DNA of 8,243 bases from CAZDYI01 sp964509765 (GTDB lineage: Bacteria; Pseudomonadota; Gammaproteobacteria; Tethybacterales; Tethybacteraceae): NCBI GenBank assembly GCA_964509765.1, contig CAZDYI010000099.1:1-8243 (forward strand), in the 5' to 3' direction. The stretch's first letter is position 1. The number at the start of each line of letters is the position of its first letter. A program made the position numbers and the translations under genes. Below are positions 6,570 through 8,243 of the stretch, one piece after another. The notes under the pieces were generated by a model. It ran no database searches, was not told the origin of the DNA, and saw nothing but the letters and a program-made list of their open reading frames with translations.

Positions 6570-7865
6570 TCAGCCAGCGTAGCCGAATGCGCGGGGCAGC
6601 CAGAGCACTATCTCGGGGAACAGGATCATCGCGAACAGCGCGGTGATGAGCACCGCGAGGAACGGCCATATCTCGCGGATGATCTCGGCCAGCGGGATCC
6701 TCGTCACCGCGTTGATCACGAACAGCAGTATCCCGTAGGGCGGGGTGATCAGGCCGATCATGCAGTTGACGACCGCCACCACGCCGAAGTGGACCAGGTC
6801 GATCCCCAGCGCGCGGCAGGCCGGCAAGAACAGCGGGATGATCACGAGGATGATCGTCGTCGCGTCGAGCACGCAGCCGAGCAGCAGCAGGATGACGTTG
6901 ACCGCGAGGATGAACGCGAGCGGGTGCACGTCTATCCCGACCAGGCGCTCGGCGAGCAGGTTCGGGATGTTCTCCGAGGCGACGACGTAGTTGAGGATCA
7001 GCGCCCCGCCGATGATGATGCCGACCGCGGCCGACGAGCGCGAGCTCTCGACGAGTATCCTGCCGAGGGCCTTGAAGGTCAGCGCCCGGTAGAAGGCGAC
7101 CGCGAGGATCAGCGCGTAGAAGGCCGCTACCGCGGCGGCCTCGGTCGGGGTCGTCACCCCGCCGTAGATGCCGTAGAGAAGGATCGCCGGCATCAGCAGC
7201 GCCGGGAACGCGACGAAGGTCCGCCTCGGCAGCTCCCTGATCGGCACCGGCTCCTCGAGCGCGAAGCCGCGCCGGTGCGAGATCAGCGAGTTCAGGCCCA
7301 TCAGCGAGGCGCCGATGAGCAGTCCCGGGACCACGCCGCCGAGGAACAAATAGCCGATCGAGCTGTCCGACACCAGGGCGTAGAGCACCATCGGTATCGA
7401 CGGCGGGATGATCGGCCCGATCGTCGCCGAGGCCGCGGTGATCGCCGCGGCGTAGCCGCGCGTGTAGTGGCCCGAGCCGGTCATCATCCCGATGATGATC
7501 TTGCCGATGCCCGCCGCGTCCGCGACCGCCGATCCGGACATGCCCGAGAACACGATCGACGCCATGACGTTGACGTGGCCGAGCCCGCCGCGGAAGCGCC
7601 CGACCAGGGCGACGCAGAATGCGAGCAGCCGGTCGCTTATCGTTCCGGCGTTCATGATGTTGGCCGCGACGATGAACAGCGGCACCGCAAGGAGGATGAA
7701 GCCAGAGTACAGCCCGTCGAGCATCACCTTCGCGACCACCCCCGTTCCCTGGCCGTTGACCGTGACGTAGCTCAGCGCCCCGACCAGGATCGAGTACGCG
7801 ATCGGCGTGCCGATCGCGGCAAGCAGGAAGATGATCCCGAGGCACAGGAGGAAGGACCCGCTCAC
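6570..7865 (-). CDS. dctM: TRAP transporter large permease subunit (DctM family)
   Basis: The large membrane subunit of a TRAP transporter carries the ion-coupled transport path in the inner membrane. Seen: 431 residues, typical length, with about a dozen hydrophobic segments. Signature stretches are V-P-L-F-I-V-A-A-N-I-M at 61-71, G-M-S-G-S-A-V-A-D-A-A at 108-118, I-G-P-I-I-P-P-S-I-P at 149-158, T-P-T-E-A-A-A at 239-245 and I-T-P-P-Y-G at 373-378. The start is GTG at 7865. Its first bases overlap the dctQ stop in a GTGA junction, with a GAGGAGG Shine-Dalgarno run about 10 nt upstream, so the two subunits are translationally coupled. A longer frame continuing upstream to the right edge is only the out-of-frame reading of dctQ and lacks permease character. 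The C-terminus ends 72 bp from the dctP stop on the other strand. Confidence is high. Confidence 0.96.
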   Translation of the reverse strand: MSGSFLLCLGIIFLLAAIGTPIAYSILVGALSYVTVNGQGTGVVAKVMLDGLYSGFILLAVPLFIVAANIMNAGTISDRLLAFCVALVGRFRGGLGHVNVMASIVFSGMSGSAVADAAGIGKIIIGMMTGSGHYTRGYAAAITAASATIGPIIPPSIPMVLYALVSDSSIGYLFLGGVVPGLLIGASLMGLNSLISHRRGFALEEPVPIRELPRRTFVAFPALLMPAILLYGIYGGVTTPTEAAAVAAFYALILAVAFYRALTFKALGRILVESSRSSAAVGIIIGGALILNYVVASENIPNLLAERLVGIDVHPLAFILAVNVILLLLGCVLDATTIILVIIPLFLPACRALGIDLVHFGVVAVVNCMIGLITPPYGILLFVINAVTRIPLAEIIREIWPFLAVLITALFAMILFPEIVLWLPRAFGYAG

Positions 7866-8243
7866 CCGTCCGGCTCCTCCTCGGCTGCCTTGCCCCGGAT
7901 CGCTTGCCAGGCGGTCCGGGCGCAGCGGATGGTGACCGCCACCATGAACACCATGTAGACGGAGTAGATGTCGCGCATGCGGATCCAGTCGCCGAGGAAG
8001 TCCGACAGCGTCGCGGTCTTCTTGAGCCGCAGGATGTGGAACTTGCTCCAGGTCGGCTCGAACGAGACCGCCAGCGCCGCTCCAACGGCGACGCAGCCTG
8101 CTACGAGGAACCAGCGCCGGAGGTTCGGCCCGACCGCGTCGCGGAGGATGTCGAAGGTGACGTGGTCGCGGTCGCGCACGACGAAGGCGCAGCCGGCGAA
8201 GATGATCCAGACCCACAGCACGAGGCAGAACTCGAGCGTCCAC
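7862..8243 (-). CDS. dctQ: TRAP transporter small permease subunit (DctQ family), 5' end beyond the window
   Basis: The small membrane subunit partners DctM in the TRAP permease. Seen: 126 residues before the stop, with the N-terminus cut by the right edge; complete family members are about 150-190 residues. In view are a hydrophobic segment rich in Trp, Leu and Phe leading into F-A-G-C-A-F-V-V-R, then R-D-R-D-H-V-T-F-D-I-L, which fits the conserved His-containing loop of DctQ. A second hydrophobic helix (W-F-L-V-A-G-C-V-A-V-G-A-A-L-A-V) and a third near the C-terminus (Y-M-V-F-M-V-A-V-T-I) follow. The loop between these last two is fairly long and basic. The tail ends in an acidic run. GTG codons at 8219-8221 and at the window edge are probably internal. 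The four-base overlap with dctM and the family pairing support the call more than sequence identity does. Confidence 0.88.
   Translation of the reverse strand, partial: WTLEFCLVLWVWIIFAGCAFVVRDRDHVTFDILRDAVGPNLRRWFLVAGCVAVGAALAVSFEPTWSKFHILRLKKTATLSDFLGDWIRMRDIYSVYMVFMVAVTIRCARTAWQAIRGKAAEEEPDG

Noticed and set aside
6789..7958. 389-codon plus-strand open frame opposite dctM
   Set aside because: Its product is dominated by Arg, Asp, Glu and His as expected from antisense reading of GC-rich membrane-protein DNA; the minus frame has all DctM signatures.
6505..8085. 526-codon minus-strand frame overlapping dctM and dctQ
   Set aside because: It is an out-of-frame reading, rich in Arg, Ala and Pro, with no membrane segments.
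7866..8243. Upstream extension of dctM to the window edge, as a possible fusion
   Set aside because: The extra 126 residues are the wrong-frame reading of dctQ; the GTG at 7865 with a GAGGAGG site and a GTGA overlap is a normal coupled start.

Overview
The window is GC-rich bacterial chromosomal DNA. A TRAP transporter (dctP, dctQ, dctM), a DUF924 protein and a guanine deaminase together suggest a proteobacterium, but nothing here fixes the lineage. No rRNA, tRNA, insertion sequence, integrase, CRISPR array or replication origin was seen.

Layout from left to right. (1) Positions 1-1856, minus strand: a large exported protein made almost wholly of 34-residue TPR repeats. It has a signal peptide and 16 repeats in view, and it runs off the left edge. 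A clean TATAAT box lies upstream at 1899-1904. (2) Positions 2055-2672, minus strand: a complete DUF924 protein. (3) A 53-bp divergent spacer (2673-2725) carries a 10-bp palindrome that could serve as back-to-back -10 boxes. (4) Positions 2726-4024, plus strand: guanine deaminase with all metal and catalytic motifs. (5) Positions 4089-5341, plus strand: two genes with more mixed codon use. One is an unrecognised three-helix membrane protein. The other is a single-frame fusion of an HI0074-like HEPN domain to a MNT nucleotidyltransferase domain. (6) Positions 5502-8243: TRAP transporter genes in an unusual layout. The periplasmic binding protein gene dctP is on the plus strand and converges on dctQ-dctM on the minus strand, with a GC-rich hairpin in the 72-bp gap. 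dctQ is cut by the right edge.

How the parts relate. The TRAP genes plausibly form one solute importer, with DctP capturing the substrate and DctQM moving it by ion symport; the substrate cannot be read from sequence. Guanine deaminase acts in purine salvage or catabolism and has no other purine gene beside it here. The HEPN-MNT protein is the closest thing to an unusual system. Toxin and antitoxin-like domains are joined in one chain. The nucleotidyltransferase acidic triad is intact, and the HEPN R-X4-H-X-Y motif keeps Arg and Tyr but has Ser where the catalytic His is expected. The second notable structure is the TPR array, which looks built from duplicated four-repeat blocks.
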